Notes under the pieces: generated by a model | The model's input: the letters and a program-made list of their open reading frames with translations, nothing else | The model's database searches: none | Told to the model about the DNA's origin: nothing | Source: Lumbricus terrestris | Taxonomy: Eukaryota; Annelida; Clitellata; Crassiclitellata; Lumbricidae | Length of the DNA stretch: 64,000 nt | NCBI GenBank assembly: GCA_949752735.1 | Contig: OX457037.1 | Location: 68,319,255-68,383,254 of the forward strand | Direction: 5' to 3' | Made by a program: the position numbers and the translations under genes | Part shown: positions 29,301 through 40,295 of the stretch, one piece after another | Numbering within the stretch: the first letter of the stretch is position 1 | How the letters are laid out: each line of letters opens with the position of its first letter

Positions 29301-32300
29301 TTCTAAAACTGTATTATTAAGATCATCGATTTACCTCCTTCTTTGGCAGTCCTGGTCACAGTGGTCAGCGTATCAATGATGTTTTCAAACGAAGGTCTCC
29401 CGTCTTTATCCTTGTGCAAACAGTCTAAATAAAATTATATCAAAGATAGATCATCTAATAGACTCCCTATGCAAAAGAAACATACATAACCTTGGACTCC
29501 CTATGCAAAAGAAACATATTTAACCCTGGAAAGAGAATTGAGCGTTGAGCGCCAGAGTGGCCTAACCCACTAAAACATAGTTGTGAGAAAATGCAAAAAC
29601 AAGATTTGAATGCAAAGCATAAATCAGGTGATTATGTTGTACCCGGTTTTAACAATTAGCCAATTGTTCTGATCCGTGTGGAAGCTACAGGCTGTTCTAA
29701 AACTAGAATTTTGGTACAGTGGGTACACTTTGTACGTTCATTTGTCAAGGTCGGTGTGGGCCAAGCCATTCTGGCAAATAAGAAACCAAGTACTCGATAT
29801 GTATTATACTGATATTTTGCATAAGGAATTAACTGCTTGCAAGAAGGATAACAGACTATAGTGCACACCGAATATAAAGGGGTTATAAAGCACCTTCTTT
29901 TTCTCCTGTCCAATTATTGCTGATACCGGATCATTATGAGTCTTAAGTTACAACATCATTCTTCATTGTTCATCTTCATGTTCAAGTTGACTTCTCAACC
30001 TCTTCATTGGCAGCTGGATTCATATGTTAAAAAAGTGGAAAATAGATTGTGGGTGTACAGAGGTGTAACATGGTACAAAGCAGCGTTCATTGTTCTGCTT
30101 GCAACGGTCACTGTAATACATTCTTCATTATTCTTCTTCGGAAACTGTCCAAGTTGACTACTGAACCTCGAGATCTTCATTGGCAGCAGGATTTTAATGT
30201 CTTAAAAAGGAAAATAGATTTCGGATGTACAAAGGTATAATGTGGTACGAAGCAGCATTCATTGTTCTGCATGTATCGGTCACTTTGGTCATTCTTCGTT
30301 GTTCATGAGAATTTATGGAACTCTTTAGAAAAAAGCTAAATAAATGGCGCAAGTACGTAAAATTTATTAATGCGATGGCCTTTTGTGTATAGTATGCGTC
30401 ATCAAGAAAATTGCGGGCTACAAAAGAGTTGACAGGTTTAGTAACCTTTGCAGAAGTCATAACCTTTCGGTGTCCCCCTTACCATAAAGTAATCCCCTGT
30501 ACGCTTTAGGTGTAGATTCAGGAACAGTCAGCGTTAGCTGATCAGTCATAGCTTTTATCATTATTGATTGATCTGCATCATCTTCATGTGGAAGTTTTCC
30601 GGTCAGCATCTCCCACACCACCACGCCGTAACTAAAACACATCATAAGATTATAAGCCTACGTATCATTCTCTAACGGGAAATAGTTTGTAAGTTGTATA
30701 TACATTCATGCACCTACCTGTACGTTTCCATGGTTTAGCAGCCACTTGCAGTGCTGTTGGACTATGCAGTGTTTTAGACACGGGTTCTCAACCGGTGTGT
30801 CGCGAATAGACCGGCGGTGTGTCGCGTAAAAATGGTGTGTCGCTGGTGTGTCGCGCAGAATTGGTGTGTCGCGAATTTTCACAGCATATAGATCTACACA
30901 TCGTTCTTGGATTAGGCCTTCACGGCTTGCTCACTTTAGCAGTTTAACAGGCGTAGGCTGTCAAAATTCGTAGCACTCTATATCTATTCCATTTCATCGC
31001 AATCTGGAGCAGCCACAATGTTTGCATTGTATGCCACAATCGCTACAAGTCTACATGGCATATTTTTTCGGATGATGCAGAAATGTGCCCTCTCGCCTTA
31101 TACAATGAAAAAAAGTTAGCGAACGCACCGAATCAACTGTTACCCAATACTGGGCCTATACCATTCTAAAACAGTGGTCCCAACCCGTGGCCCGTGGGCC
31201 AAAAGTGGCTCCCCGGTGTAAAGGTTTCAAATTACCCCCTCCTAAACATTACCCCCCGGTAACTTGAAACCGGTTTCAGATTACCCCCCGGAAACTAGAT
31301 TTGCATCAATCATCGCATTTATTGCACTAAAAAACTCAGAAAAATCATCCCGCTTCTTCTTTTGGTCTGAAGAATATCATCCGTCATCCCACTTCGTGTT
31401 TTGTTATCAATATTTTGATCCGAAAAAAATAATAGCCTCGAAGCCATTTTCTCCATTGTAAATTCAGCGGCGATTAGTATTTTAGTTACAGATGAAGATA
31501 TTGATAACAAACCACGAAGTGGGATGACGGATGAAAATCTGCAGACCAAAACAAGAAACGGGATGATTTTTCCGATTTGTTTAGTGCAATAAATGCGATG
31601 ATTGATGCAATTTACAGTTTGCAGGGGGGTAATGTTTAGGAGGGGGTAATCTGAAACCTTTACACCGGGCCTAAAGAAATGGCCCTCCTGTTCTCAAAGA
31701 ATTAACAAAAATATAGCCTATGACAAAATTGACAATTTGACCAGGACAAAACACATAATTATTTTCCATTACAAATTATTCTATTTTTCGTCTATAAATA
31801 ACATCAAACATTCTATTTTGATTCAATTAAAAAAATTGTACGTGCTTTTAGTTAATAAAATTTAGGCCTGTAGTCCCCTAATATCCTTCAACTAAAAAAA
31901 AGTGGCCCTCGTGTCCTCCAACTTAGAAAAAGTGGGCCTAAAATTCATAAAAGTTTGGGAACCACTGTTCTAAAATAATGGGCGAAATTATATTTAAGAC
32001 ATGAAATTTGTCCGAATGACGCGAGAATGTGCCCTCACAGCCTGTTTACGCATTCAGAGCCAAACAGCCATAATAAATAGAGATGTAGCTCCAAGGTTCC
32101 AATGCCCCCGACCTTTTTGACAAAAAATTGCTGTAGGCTACTTTTCCAGTTTAGGCCTACATAGCAATAATTGGACTTTTTGAGGGGCAGCGTTTAGTTT
32201 TGGCAGCGTTTAACTTGTCTTTAACCATGTTTTCATACGTTGCCTTGAACTATTAAAGGGTGACTTGGACTATGTGGATAATTGTTGATAACTTTTATGC

Positions 32301-33801
32301 TCTTTTTTACCTAAAATAGTTTCATAGGCCCTAAGGATATCCTATCATGTTCTTTTGTTAGTCTCGTTAATGAGTAAAGCCCAAGCTCAGTGTCCAGGGA
32401 CTTCTGGCTAAGTTGATACGCAACTGTATGCACCGGTATTGCAATCACAATACCTGTCGATTGTGGGGCGTCTTACTATCCAAAGAAAATCCAGTAGCAA
32501 AATGGAATTAGCTGCTACGTCAAACAATTAAAATTGAGTCATATAACGACGCAGAGTCGTAGATTTAGAACGTTCAAATTTAGAAGCCTAGATGCATTAG
32601 AAACTAAAAAGCATTCAGTGCCAAAATTTTCATTCACAAAGAATTTTAGCAATTTAAGATAGATGAGTCATTTTAACTTTAACATAGGCTTATTTTAATT
32701 TTGAAGATATTGACATAATGACGATTGCATGGTGTGTCGCCAAATTTGATAGCAAGTTCAGGTGTGTCGCGCGCGGAAAAAGGTTGAGAACCTCTGTTTT
32801 AGAGCACAGAACAGTGTCCTACCTCCGGCAAAGTTCATTATAAAATACGAGGTCTAGAATGACAACCCAGGCCTACCGAATGTGTGTTCTGCAGTATGCG
32901 TATCGGCAGTGTTATTTAGCAGTTGGTGTGCTTTGAAGCTCGACTGATATATTTAGAGTATGAAAGATAATTATGGATAGGACATTGAATATCATAACTG
33001 AAATACGGCACAGAAGAATTGTTGTAGTAAGAGGAGACAACGATTATATATTATTCACTCATCTTAATGCTTCTGGAATTTTTTGGTAATAGCCAATGAA
33101 CTGGAGTAGTTGGGCCTACATAATTTTATAAAGTTACGATTCAGATACACATCTGGAAATTTCGATAACGATACCTTAGAGGCAACAATGTCATTGAGTC
33201 TAATCACAATTGAATTGCAACAACAAGAAATGAACTTATGAGAGTGAAAAAATATGATGACAAAAATTGCAAAATTGACCTAGTTTATTAAATTATCAGT
33301 GGAATCAAAAATTCATCATTAAAACAGTGCACTTTTAAAAGTTCACACACTTCGAAACCACTGTCCTGTTGATACTGTCCGTATTTTTGTTCCATCATTA
33401 AATCAATTACTTAGTTTGTACGCAAGTTTGTAAGCGTATCCAGCCTTTAAATTTTAATTGCAAGCTAATCTGTTAGAGACTTGGCTAAAAGTACCTCCAG
33501 ACGTCACTGGCTTTCGAAAACTGTTGTGTTTTGAGCACTTCTGGGGCTGTGTAGGCAATTGTTCCTCTCAATGACATCGTGGTCGTATGCGTGTGTTCTC
33601 TGACATCATCAAAATCTGTTATCTTCAGTGTTATCTCTTTATAAGGATTCGCAGATTCAAATGAATCCATCAACATAACTGCCGCGCACAGGAACACAAC
33701 ATGCATCAGATTAATAATAGAAACGATTGTGATGGTAATAATAATAGTAGTAGCCTACAGCTTGCTGTCGCTTAATTCGATCTCTGAGGAAAGATTCTGA
33801 T

Positions 33802-33846
<45 letters not shown>

Positions 33847-33847
33847 A

Positions 33848-33886
<39 letters not shown>

Positions 33887-33966
33887 TAGTAGTGGTAGTG
33901 GTAGTAGAAGTGGTAGTAGTAGCGGTAGTAGCAGCAGCAGCAGTAGCAGTGGTAGTAGTAGCAGTG

Positions 33967-34023
<57 letters not shown>

Positions 34024-35193
34024 ATAATAATAATAATAATATAAAAAAATAATAATAAAAATAAAAATAATAATAAGCCGCTGTTGCTGAAGACCGTGCT
34101 TTCCATCGAATCAAAGCTACAAGACCCTTACGATCGGGCACGACTAAAGGCCTCAATGGCCCCACACGCCTCTGACTGGCTACACGCCCTTCCACTGACC
34201 GCTTTCGACCTCAGACTGAGCGACGAGGCTGTGAGAGTCGCGGTAGGACTCCGGCTGGGTGCCGCCATATGTGAGCCGCACACGTGTGTATGTGGCGCCC
34301 CTGTTTCAGCAAGGGGCTCCCACGGTCTCTCATGCTCCCTTGGTTTCGGTAGACAGGCAAGACACAGCACTATCAACGACCTTGTCTACCGAAGTCTTAA
34401 CAGAGCCGGAGCTCCGGCAATCAAGGAGCCGTCGGGACTCGTCAGATCGGACGGGAAAAGACCGGACGGCCAGACTCTAATCCCATGGAGTAACGGGCGA
34501 GCGCTGATTTGGGACGCGACCGTGGTGGACACGGTGGCCGCCTCGTACGTCCTCGAGAACGCGACAGAAGCTGGGAGAGCAGCAGAGAGAGCCGCCACAA
34601 GGAAAATTTCAAAGTACTTGGACCTTCAGAGGACATACATCTTCGTCCCCTTAGCCGTGGAAACTATGGGGCCCATCAACAATGAGGGCCTCGCCTTTGT
34701 GTCCGAGATTGGACGCCGGCTTTCGAAGCTTTCTGGAGATATTCGAGAAACGGGTTTTCTTTTCCAAAGCATTTCTATCACTATCCAGCGCTTCAACGCC
34801 GTTGCCTTCCAGGGCACCTTGTCTGGATTACCCGGGGCCATGGACCGGCCACCCTAAACAAACTAAAACTTATATGTAAAAACTAAATCGTGTCTGTATA
34901 TAATAAAAATAATAACAATAATAATAATAATAATAATTATAATAATTATAATAATAATAATAATAATAATAATGCTGGTGGTGGAAGTGGTCATGGTGGT
35001 CGTGGTGGTGGTCATGGTGGTGGTGATTGTGGTGATTGTGGTCGTGGTGGTCGTGGTAATGGTCGTGGTCGTAGTGGTGGTGGTCGTGGTGGTGGTGGTG
35101 GTGATGATGATGATGATGGTGATGATGATGACGATGATGATGATGGTGGTGATGATGATGATGGTGATGATGATGATAATAATAGAAATAATG

Positions 35194-35265
<72 letters not shown>

Positions 35266-35898
35266 GTAATAATAATAATAGCGACAATTTATATGGCGTC
35301 GAAACTCAGCCAAAGGCGCCTTACAAGGCAGCTCACACATAAGCGCGTCTATTACTGTCGTCAAATGCAAAAGAAAGTATATGCTTAAATGATCTTAATG
35401 TCGCTGATGGCCTACGTTGGTAACACAAATATCATAATACTCACTGTTGTCGGATTTCAAATCCCTGTGAACGATATTCTTTCCATGTAGGAACTGCATA
35501 CCTTTGGCTATCTGTGTGGCCCAATTGGAAACATGTTTCTCGCATTGAATCGCAGCGTCAGATTTACCTAACAGATGTCTTAGTGAACCACCAGCAGCAT
35601 ATTCCATTACTATGTACAATGTGTTTGGTCGCACACTGACATTGTGGATGTCTATCAAGTGTTTGTGCTTCAGTGAAGTATAGAGAGATTTTTTAGCCAC
35701 CATTCTAGATTTGAGATCCTCACCAGATCTGCCCGCAGAGAGCCTAATTCTCTTGAGCGCCCACTTTCTACTGTTCCAAATGAATGGTCCGTAGACTTCA
35801 CCATAGGCTCCTTTGTCTATGTATTTGCCAGGTGTTGCTGCTGCACTTTCAAAGTCAAATTCCTCGAAGTTCACATCACTCACACCACCAGTAGCCAT
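26353..35898 (-). CDS. MLK-like kinase fused to an NHL-type beta-propeller, five exons
   Basis: Joining minus-strand exons 35445-35898, 33495-33678, 30483-30631, 29335-29424 (or 28233-28322) and 26353-27218 gives exactly 581 codons including the stop. All four junctions use GT-AG and phases agree. Residues 1 to about 290 form a kinase domain most like mixed-lineage MAP3Ks: DKGAYGEVY loop, WALKRI lysine, HRDLKSDN, TDFDD in place of DFG, TAPEV, DVWSYGVVVWEMLTGKLP and DGRPSFENII. The rest is an NHL/six-bladed propeller (NGHFVVSHGGD, GNGFVMVTDRENGGVLLLDS, LFVADN). The DFG glycine and first glycine-loop residue are changed and the alpha-C glutamate appears to be lysine, so activity is uncertain. 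Introns hold several transposons. A 5' untranslated exon may exist upstream. Confidence 0.75.
27480..27720 (+). pseudogene. LINE 3'-end relic
   Basis: The stretch reads like the end of a LINE frame (VSSLEAFKIKAQDLSV, then a stop where a KTYLF-type tail would follow) and continues with GTTAAGGCGCTATAACCTATGC. A similar tail (GAGCTATGCAAATTG) lies at 61259-61275 in the paralogous locus, so the insertion predates the duplication of the gene. Confidence 0.5.
28011..29112. repeat. 1.1-kb tandem duplication in an intron, copy 1 (with exon 4a)
   Basis: The block begins CGACAATATTGGAGAAGG and ends GCAGCAGGATTAAAATG. Copy 2 is at 29114-30208 and a short third piece begins near 30195. The copies differ by scattered substitutions and small indels. 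Copy 1 holds exon 28233-28322 and a sub-repeat near 28918 that encodes nothing obvious. Confidence 0.9.
28233..28322 (-). CDS. Alternative kinase exon 4a (duplicate)
   Basis: The 90-base exon encodes DCLHKDKDGRPSFENIIDTL and TTVTRIAKEG, the last helix region of the kinase domain. It has a TACGTAG acceptor and GGAG/GTAAAT donor. It is in phase 1 at both ends, so it can replace exon 4b or be added to it (30 extra residues). Confidence 0.7.
29114..30208. repeat. 1.1-kb tandem duplication, copy 2 (with exon 4b)
   Basis: Second copy of 28011-29112, with exon 29335-29424, the GCGTTGAGCGCCAGAGTGG word, and the AGCTGGATTCATATG sub-repeat near 30012. A third partial copy of that sub-repeat lies at 30180-30290. 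Confidence 0.9.
29335..29424 (-). CDS. Alternative kinase exon 4b (duplicate)
   Basis: It encodes the same 30 residues as exon 4a apart from a Thr-to-Thr or Ile-to-Thr level of change (TRTAKEG here, TRIAKEG in 4a). Acceptor TTATTTAG and donor GGAG/GTAAAT are intact, so both copies look usable. Confidence 0.7.
31172..31967. mobile_element. hAT-type MITE nested in the 30779-32796 element
   Basis: The ends are CAGTGGTCCCAACCC and the inverse of CAGTGGTTCCCAAAC. The 8-bp duplication TTCTAAAA is perfect at 31164-31171 and 31968-31975. Inside is a foldback of about 456 bases. Confidence 0.85.
31213..31668. repeat. Long foldback (inverted repeat, ~200-base arms) inside the MITE
   Basis: Left arm 31213 to about 31415 and right arm about 31492-31668 are inverted copies, starting CCGGTGTAAAGGTTTCA and carrying ATTACCCCCTCCTAAACATT. 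The spacer is about 75 bases. A transcript would fold into a long hairpin. No separate target duplication is clear, so it could be an internal palindrome or a third nested element. Confidence 0.75.
33796..34077. repeat. (TAG)n then (TAA)n microsatellite
   Basis: Pure to impure TAG/TGG repeats run to about 34020 and then become TAA/TAAAAA repeats up to the LINE fragment. Poly-Thr and poly-Leu frames over it are artefacts. Confidence 0.95.
34078..34893 (+). pseudogene. C-terminal part of an RLE-type LINE (R4/Dong-like), 5' truncated
   Basis: An open frame at 34084-34857 (257 residues) has a zinc-finger-like CVCGAPVSARGSHGLSC (C-x-C-x8-H-x4-C). It is followed by GKRPDGQTLIPWSNGRALIWDATVVDT, whose RPD...WDAT spacing matches the restriction-like endonuclease of R2/R4-type elements. 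The C-terminal part (FVPLAVETMGPINNEG, ISITIQRFNA) I recall from many invertebrate genomes. Both flanks are TAA repeats, the target of the Dong family of the R4 clade. Reverse transcriptase is missing. It lies in the first intron of the kinase gene, on the opposite strand. Confidence 0.6.
34897..35282. repeat. (TAA)n and (GGT/GAT)n microsatellite
   Basis: TAA/TAC-type repeats, then GGTGGT and GATGAT blocks, then TAA again. The poly-Asn, poly-Gly and poly-Asp frame at 34890-35342 and its antisense frames are not genes. Confidence 0.95.
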
Positions 35899-36014
35899 GA
35901 TAAGATGCAGCACCTATGTAAACAGCGAAAATAGAAACAGTAATATTACCTTAGGTTAACTGTGCAAAACGTCTAAAATCTCACAGCCAGGCAAGAGACA
36001 TGTAGGCCTACTCG

Positions 36015-36022
36015 GTGACTAC
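36015..36022. repeat. P-element target duplication, left (GTGACTAC)
   Basis: Identical to 42128-42135 outside the right end of the element; 8 bp is the size made by P transposases. Confidence 0.95.
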
Positions 36023-36456
36023 CACAGAATAGATAAAGCGTAGCCAGAAGTCTAACTCAAAGCTTTTACTGTAATTCGGATATTATTCTAAAAAGTTTGT
36101 AGTCTATGCCATAGAGGTGTACTATATAATGAATATATCACTAGAGAGAGCATCAAGTCTCTATATTGAAGTCGGTCTAATTAGCTCCAACCAATCACAT
36201 CATAAGGTCTAAAGGCTCCGACCAATCATAGGCGGTATAAGAATTCGCCGTTTGAATCAGAGTGACGTAATTTTTGACTTCAAATCTGATTGCAGGGCAG
36301 ATGCGTCATACTCTCTCTAGCGTGTATATTATATATATCATGCATCTCAATGGTCTATGCACGTCGGCCATTTTAGCGCGTAAAATAATAATATGTTACG
36401 AGCGTTAACTTTTTACTGATTCTTTATGTAAAAGTCGCTGAAAATTTAATATAATA

Positions 36457-39400
36457 ATGAGAACGTCTGGCGGACAGCATTGTGCAGCAATTGGATGTAC
36501 AAATAACAGAATGAAAAAGAAATGCTTGTCGTTTTTTCGCTTCCCGAAAGATGAAACACGGTAGGCTCATTGCTCGCTCTCTGATTTCTAAAGGTGCATC
36601 TTCTCTTGTCCATGCATTTGTAGCTCCGCCACTGGTCGCACTCTCCCAGTGCCAGTCCCAAGCCTGGATAAAGGACGAGGGCGACACCTCCCAAGCTTTT
36701 CTCAATTTCACAAACTGTTGAAGACTGTTTTTTCGCTTGATCTCGGCCGGGAGCGCCTCTGAAGGGGCGCTATATAAATTACGATTGATTGATTAATTGA
36801 TTAAGTGTAGTAAGAGAACAGATTTTTTGTTCTGTGATGTAATCAACAATCAATGTTGGTAATCTATCGTTTTAACGGAATTAATTATTTTTCTCATTTC
36901 GGAAAACGGAATAGCGGAATAAATTATACGAATTTTTGGACAGTCGAAGCATCATTATTTTTCAACATTCCGGCTTCTACTTTGGCATAAATCATTATTC
37001 ATCAATCAAGTTTCCATTTAGTCAAGATTTCATTTAACCAATCAAGCTTCAATTTCAACAATAACAGTTTTTTTATCAATTCAATTTCTATTTAAATGAC
37101 AATTATTTTTCATCAATCCAGCTCCAATCTTAGCAATAATGTTTTCGCAAATCCCACTTCTATTGCGTGAAAAATTATTTTATCAATCCGACTTCTATTT
37201 TGCAAGAATTCTTTTCGTCAATCCAACTTGTATGCCACCATCGCTATATCCCATGCGACGGCGAATAATTAAATCCGCTAAAACGATAGTGGACAAAATG
37301 GCAAATAATTAATTCCGTTAAAACGATAGATTACCATCAATGTTATATAGCTATTTTGTTCACTAGAGTAAAGGTGTATACACTGTTGATAAAAATTACG
37401 TGGGTAATCCCGAAGACTGCATGCCCGTATACAAAACAGTAGGGTTGTCATCGACTGCACTAAAATAGAGCGCAGCGGCCTTTCACATCTCACAATGTAA
37501 AGCGGTCAGTAAGCAAGTAATCAATCGAAGCAAAGGGTGCCTTAGTAGCTGTTCCGCCCCCTCTGATGCTATGGCAACCAACCCGGACCTCCTTTGGATT
37601 ACTCTAGCGGACAGCCCTTTTGACTCAACGCTCGTGAATAAGCTGCTGCCTGTGCTTGGCTTTCAAGTAGCGCTGTAGATGTTTGGATATTTTGATTACG
37701 ATAATCAAGTGTTTTCATGTTGTTGACAGGTGCAAGAAGTGGGTTCAGAATACGAGGAGACAAGATCTTATAAATGTGTCATCTGACTGCCTCAACAAAG
37801 GTTACGTCCTCTGTGCTGAACATTTCGAGGATAGTCAATTCAACAACCGAGAGTCCAAGAATCGGCTGACGTGGAACGCTGAGCCAACACTATTCGCTGT
37901 TCCGAATCCACCATCGCTGCGAACGCTTAAGAGAAAACCACCAACATCAAGAACCTGCCAGCCAGCCACAAAACGAAGACAGACAAACATTAGACGAGTG
38001 GTCACAGATGAACATCTTGAACAAGCTGTCGGTGTAAGTGTTCTGTGTGACAATATTCTTAATAACGTGACCTGTGGTAGTGATGCTAGTACTTCTACTT
38101 TGTCTGTTCCTCCTGTTCCATCCATTCATCATCAAGGAGCTGGGCTAAGCGCCAGATCATCACCACGTAAACAGAAACTCCGAAGATCTTTAAACAGATT
38201 CCGAGTCAGGCTGCACAGAAGTAATGTGAAGCTATCAGCCGCTTCAATTTCAAAGACAGCACTGTCCAAGGACGACTTACTTACAGAGATATCCAAGCAT
38301 GTGACCGGTCCTGCATACAGCTTCATTGCAGCTCAACTTAAGTTCAGTGGTGTTTTACCTCGCGGTAGAAGGTGGAATGATGAATGCAAGTTGTTAGCGT
38401 TGTCACTTTACTATAAGAGTCCACAGGCATATCGGTTACTGTCGAAGTTGTTTATTTTGCCATGCAAGGCAAGTCTATGTAAATGGGTCAGGAATTTTAG
38501 TGTTTCTTGTGGTTTTTCTGATGCCATTGTAACGGTTATGCAAGAAAAGGTAGCTTCATTGTCACTGGATAATCGCTGTTGTGTTGTTTTATTAGACGAG
38601 ATGTCACTGCGTCGTGGTCTTACATATGACAGGCGCTTTGACTGTATTATTGGCTATGAAGACTTTGGTGATAAGTCTCAGAATAACGCTCTTGCCTCCA
38701 GTTGTCTTTGTTTTATGGTGCGTGGCCTGCGTGACAATTGGAAGCAACCGTTTGCATTTATGTTTTCGTCATCTGCTGTTAAGGCAGATAAAGTGCAGAA
38801 ATTACTACTAGAGTGTTTAACACAACTGTATGCAATTGGTCTTCACGTGAAGGCTGTGATTAGTGATCAAGGTTCAAACTTTGTTGCAGCTTACAAGAAC
38901 ATGGGTGTTACTGTTGCTGAACCATTTATCAAGGTGAATGATAGGACTGTTTTTGTGTTTTATGACCCTTGTCATTTACTGAAAAGTGCCAGAAATGTGT
39001 TGGAAAAAAACACTGTGCACAGTGGCAAAAGTGTTGCAACATTGGAACATGTTAGAAGTTTGTACAGTCTTGACGCCAAACGAAACTACCGCTTAGCACC
39101 GCGTCTCAGTAGCCAACACGTTCATTTGACATCATTTTCTAAGATGCGAGTTAAACTTGCTGCTCAAACATTAAGTCATTCTGTAGCTGCAGCAATCGAA
39201 ACAAATTGCTCTATTGGTTCATTAGAACCCCTTGCCATGGGTACAGCTGAATACGCTGAGAAATTTGACACTCTTTTTGATTGTTTCAATAGTTCTGAGG
39301 TGTATTGTACAAAAGTTTGCAGAGGCAGCTTATCTGCAAGATCAAAACATCGTTCCATTTTGCTGGATGTACAGTCCTGGTTGTCAACTTTGCGTGTGAT

Positions 39401-40295
39401 AACTGTATCTACAGGACGTGATATCACTGCACAAGTTAAATGTTTTGAAGGTTGGCGAAGTAATATTAATGCGTTATTACTACTGTGGAATGACTTATCA
39501 TCAAATCATGGCTTTCGATTTCTATTGACACGGCGTCTTAATCAGGATCCTCTGGAAAACTTCTTTGGTGTTATTCGCCAGGCTGGTGGATTTAATGCCA
39601 ATCCTACCCCGTACCAGTTTCAGAACGCATATCGCAAGGCCTGCTTCAACAGTCTCTTGCAACCGAGTCGTAGTGGCAATTGTTTTTCTGATGGTGATCA
39701 GCTATTGGTGACATTGTCTAAATTGAGCACTGTGCCATCATGCACATTAGCACAGAAATCTGTTGGTTGCTCTATTGATTTCATATTTTCTGACCTTCCA
39801 GAACCTAGTGATTTGTGCGAACAAAATGCGCTGATGTATGTTTGCGGATATTTGCTAAGAAAATTGTTTACCTGGCACAATTGTGATGCATGCAAAGCTG
39901 CATTTTGTGATTCAAGCAATGAGTGCAATGATGACAGAAAAGTTTTCTTGTCATTCAAGGCTTACAAGTGTAATGATGCACGGGTCTTTCATTCGTTGTA
40001 TGTGCCATCAGCCCTATTCTATTCATTTATTTGTCAGTGCAACGCTGTGTTTTTGAAGCTGTTTAACTTAAAGAATGCGTGTAACTTGTCTGATATTCGA
40101 CATAACGTAGTGGATGCTGTAACGAACACAGTTCCATTACCAAGTGAATGCATGGAGCTTGACGCTGCTAAGCTTGTGACAAGTTTCGTCAATTTGATGA
40201 TTTTTTACAATGTTCGGTTTTTCAATAGAGATATAAAAGATGTTAAAGTCAGTGGGAAGAAGAATAAAAAGTGTGCTATTTTGTCTCATAATTAG
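36457..40295 (+). CDS. THAP-domain P-element transposase, two exons
   Basis: Exon 1 (36457-36560, donor CG/GTAGGC) and exon 2 (37730-40295, acceptor TTGACAG) join in phase to 889 residues. The THAP zinc finger occupies about residues 1-90: Cys9 and Cys14 in exon 1 (HCAAIGC), the FRFPKDETR turn, then WVQNTRRQDL and LCAEHF giving the second Cys/His pair, and FAVPN in the place of the AVPTIF box. A helical region follows. The RNase H-like core has VLLDEMSLR (first Asp, about 323), AVISDQGSN (second Asp, about 413) and DPLENFFGVIRQ (Glu, about 641). The start of a run of separate exon-2 frames is not needed. This is the family of Drosophila P transposase and vertebrate THAP9. A domesticated gene is unlikely because fresh element ends enclose it. 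Confidence 0.92.
36600..36820 (+). repeat. SINE-like repeat in the P-element intron
   Basis: TAGCTCCGCCACTGGTCGCACT...AGTGCCAGTCCC...TGGATAAAGGA also occurs at about 43715-43775. The 3' end GGAGCGCCTCTGAAGGGGCGCTATATAAATT with a GATT tail resembles LINE tails elsewhere in this window. Confidence 0.6.
36858..37335. mobile_element. MULE-type MITE in the P-element intron
   Basis: The 478-bp element has inverted ends of about 34 bases starting GGTAATCTATCGTTTTAACG. The perfect 9-bp duplication ATCAATGTT lies at 36849-36857 and 37336-37344; nine bases is typical of Mutator-like elements. Inside are degenerate repeats of TCAATC(C/A)A(G/A)(C/T)TTCTATTT. Confidence 0.85.

Larger units (their letters stand above)
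30779..32796. mobile_element. hAT-type element in the kinase-gene intron, with nested insertion
   Basis: The ends are CACGGGTTCTCAACC and the inverse of CAGAGGTTCTCAACC, with subterminal GGTGTGTCGCG repeats on both sides. Flanks TTTTAGA (30772-30778) and TTTTAGAG (32797-32804) form an 8-bp duplication with one base lost on the left. The element is 2,018 bp including the 796-bp insertion at 31172. No transposase frame is left. Confidence 0.8.

Noticed and set aside
33711..35388. Long poly-Thr, poly-Leu, poly-Tyr, poly-Asn and poly-Gly frames
   Set aside because: Translations of trinucleotide repeats in every frame on both strands.
36424..36711. Minus-strand frame over P-element exon 1
   Set aside because: It is antisense to the THAP exon and to a SINE-like repeat; the plus-strand THAP reading has splice and domain support.
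37683..37729. Start of the transposase at the ATG at 37683
   Set aside because: That ATG lies in the intron; joining exon 1 to the acceptor at 37729/37730 restores the complete THAP finger.
36457..40295. Host THAP9-like domesticated gene
   Set aside because: Identical inverted ends and a perfect 8-bp duplication enclose the gene, so it is a mobile element copy.
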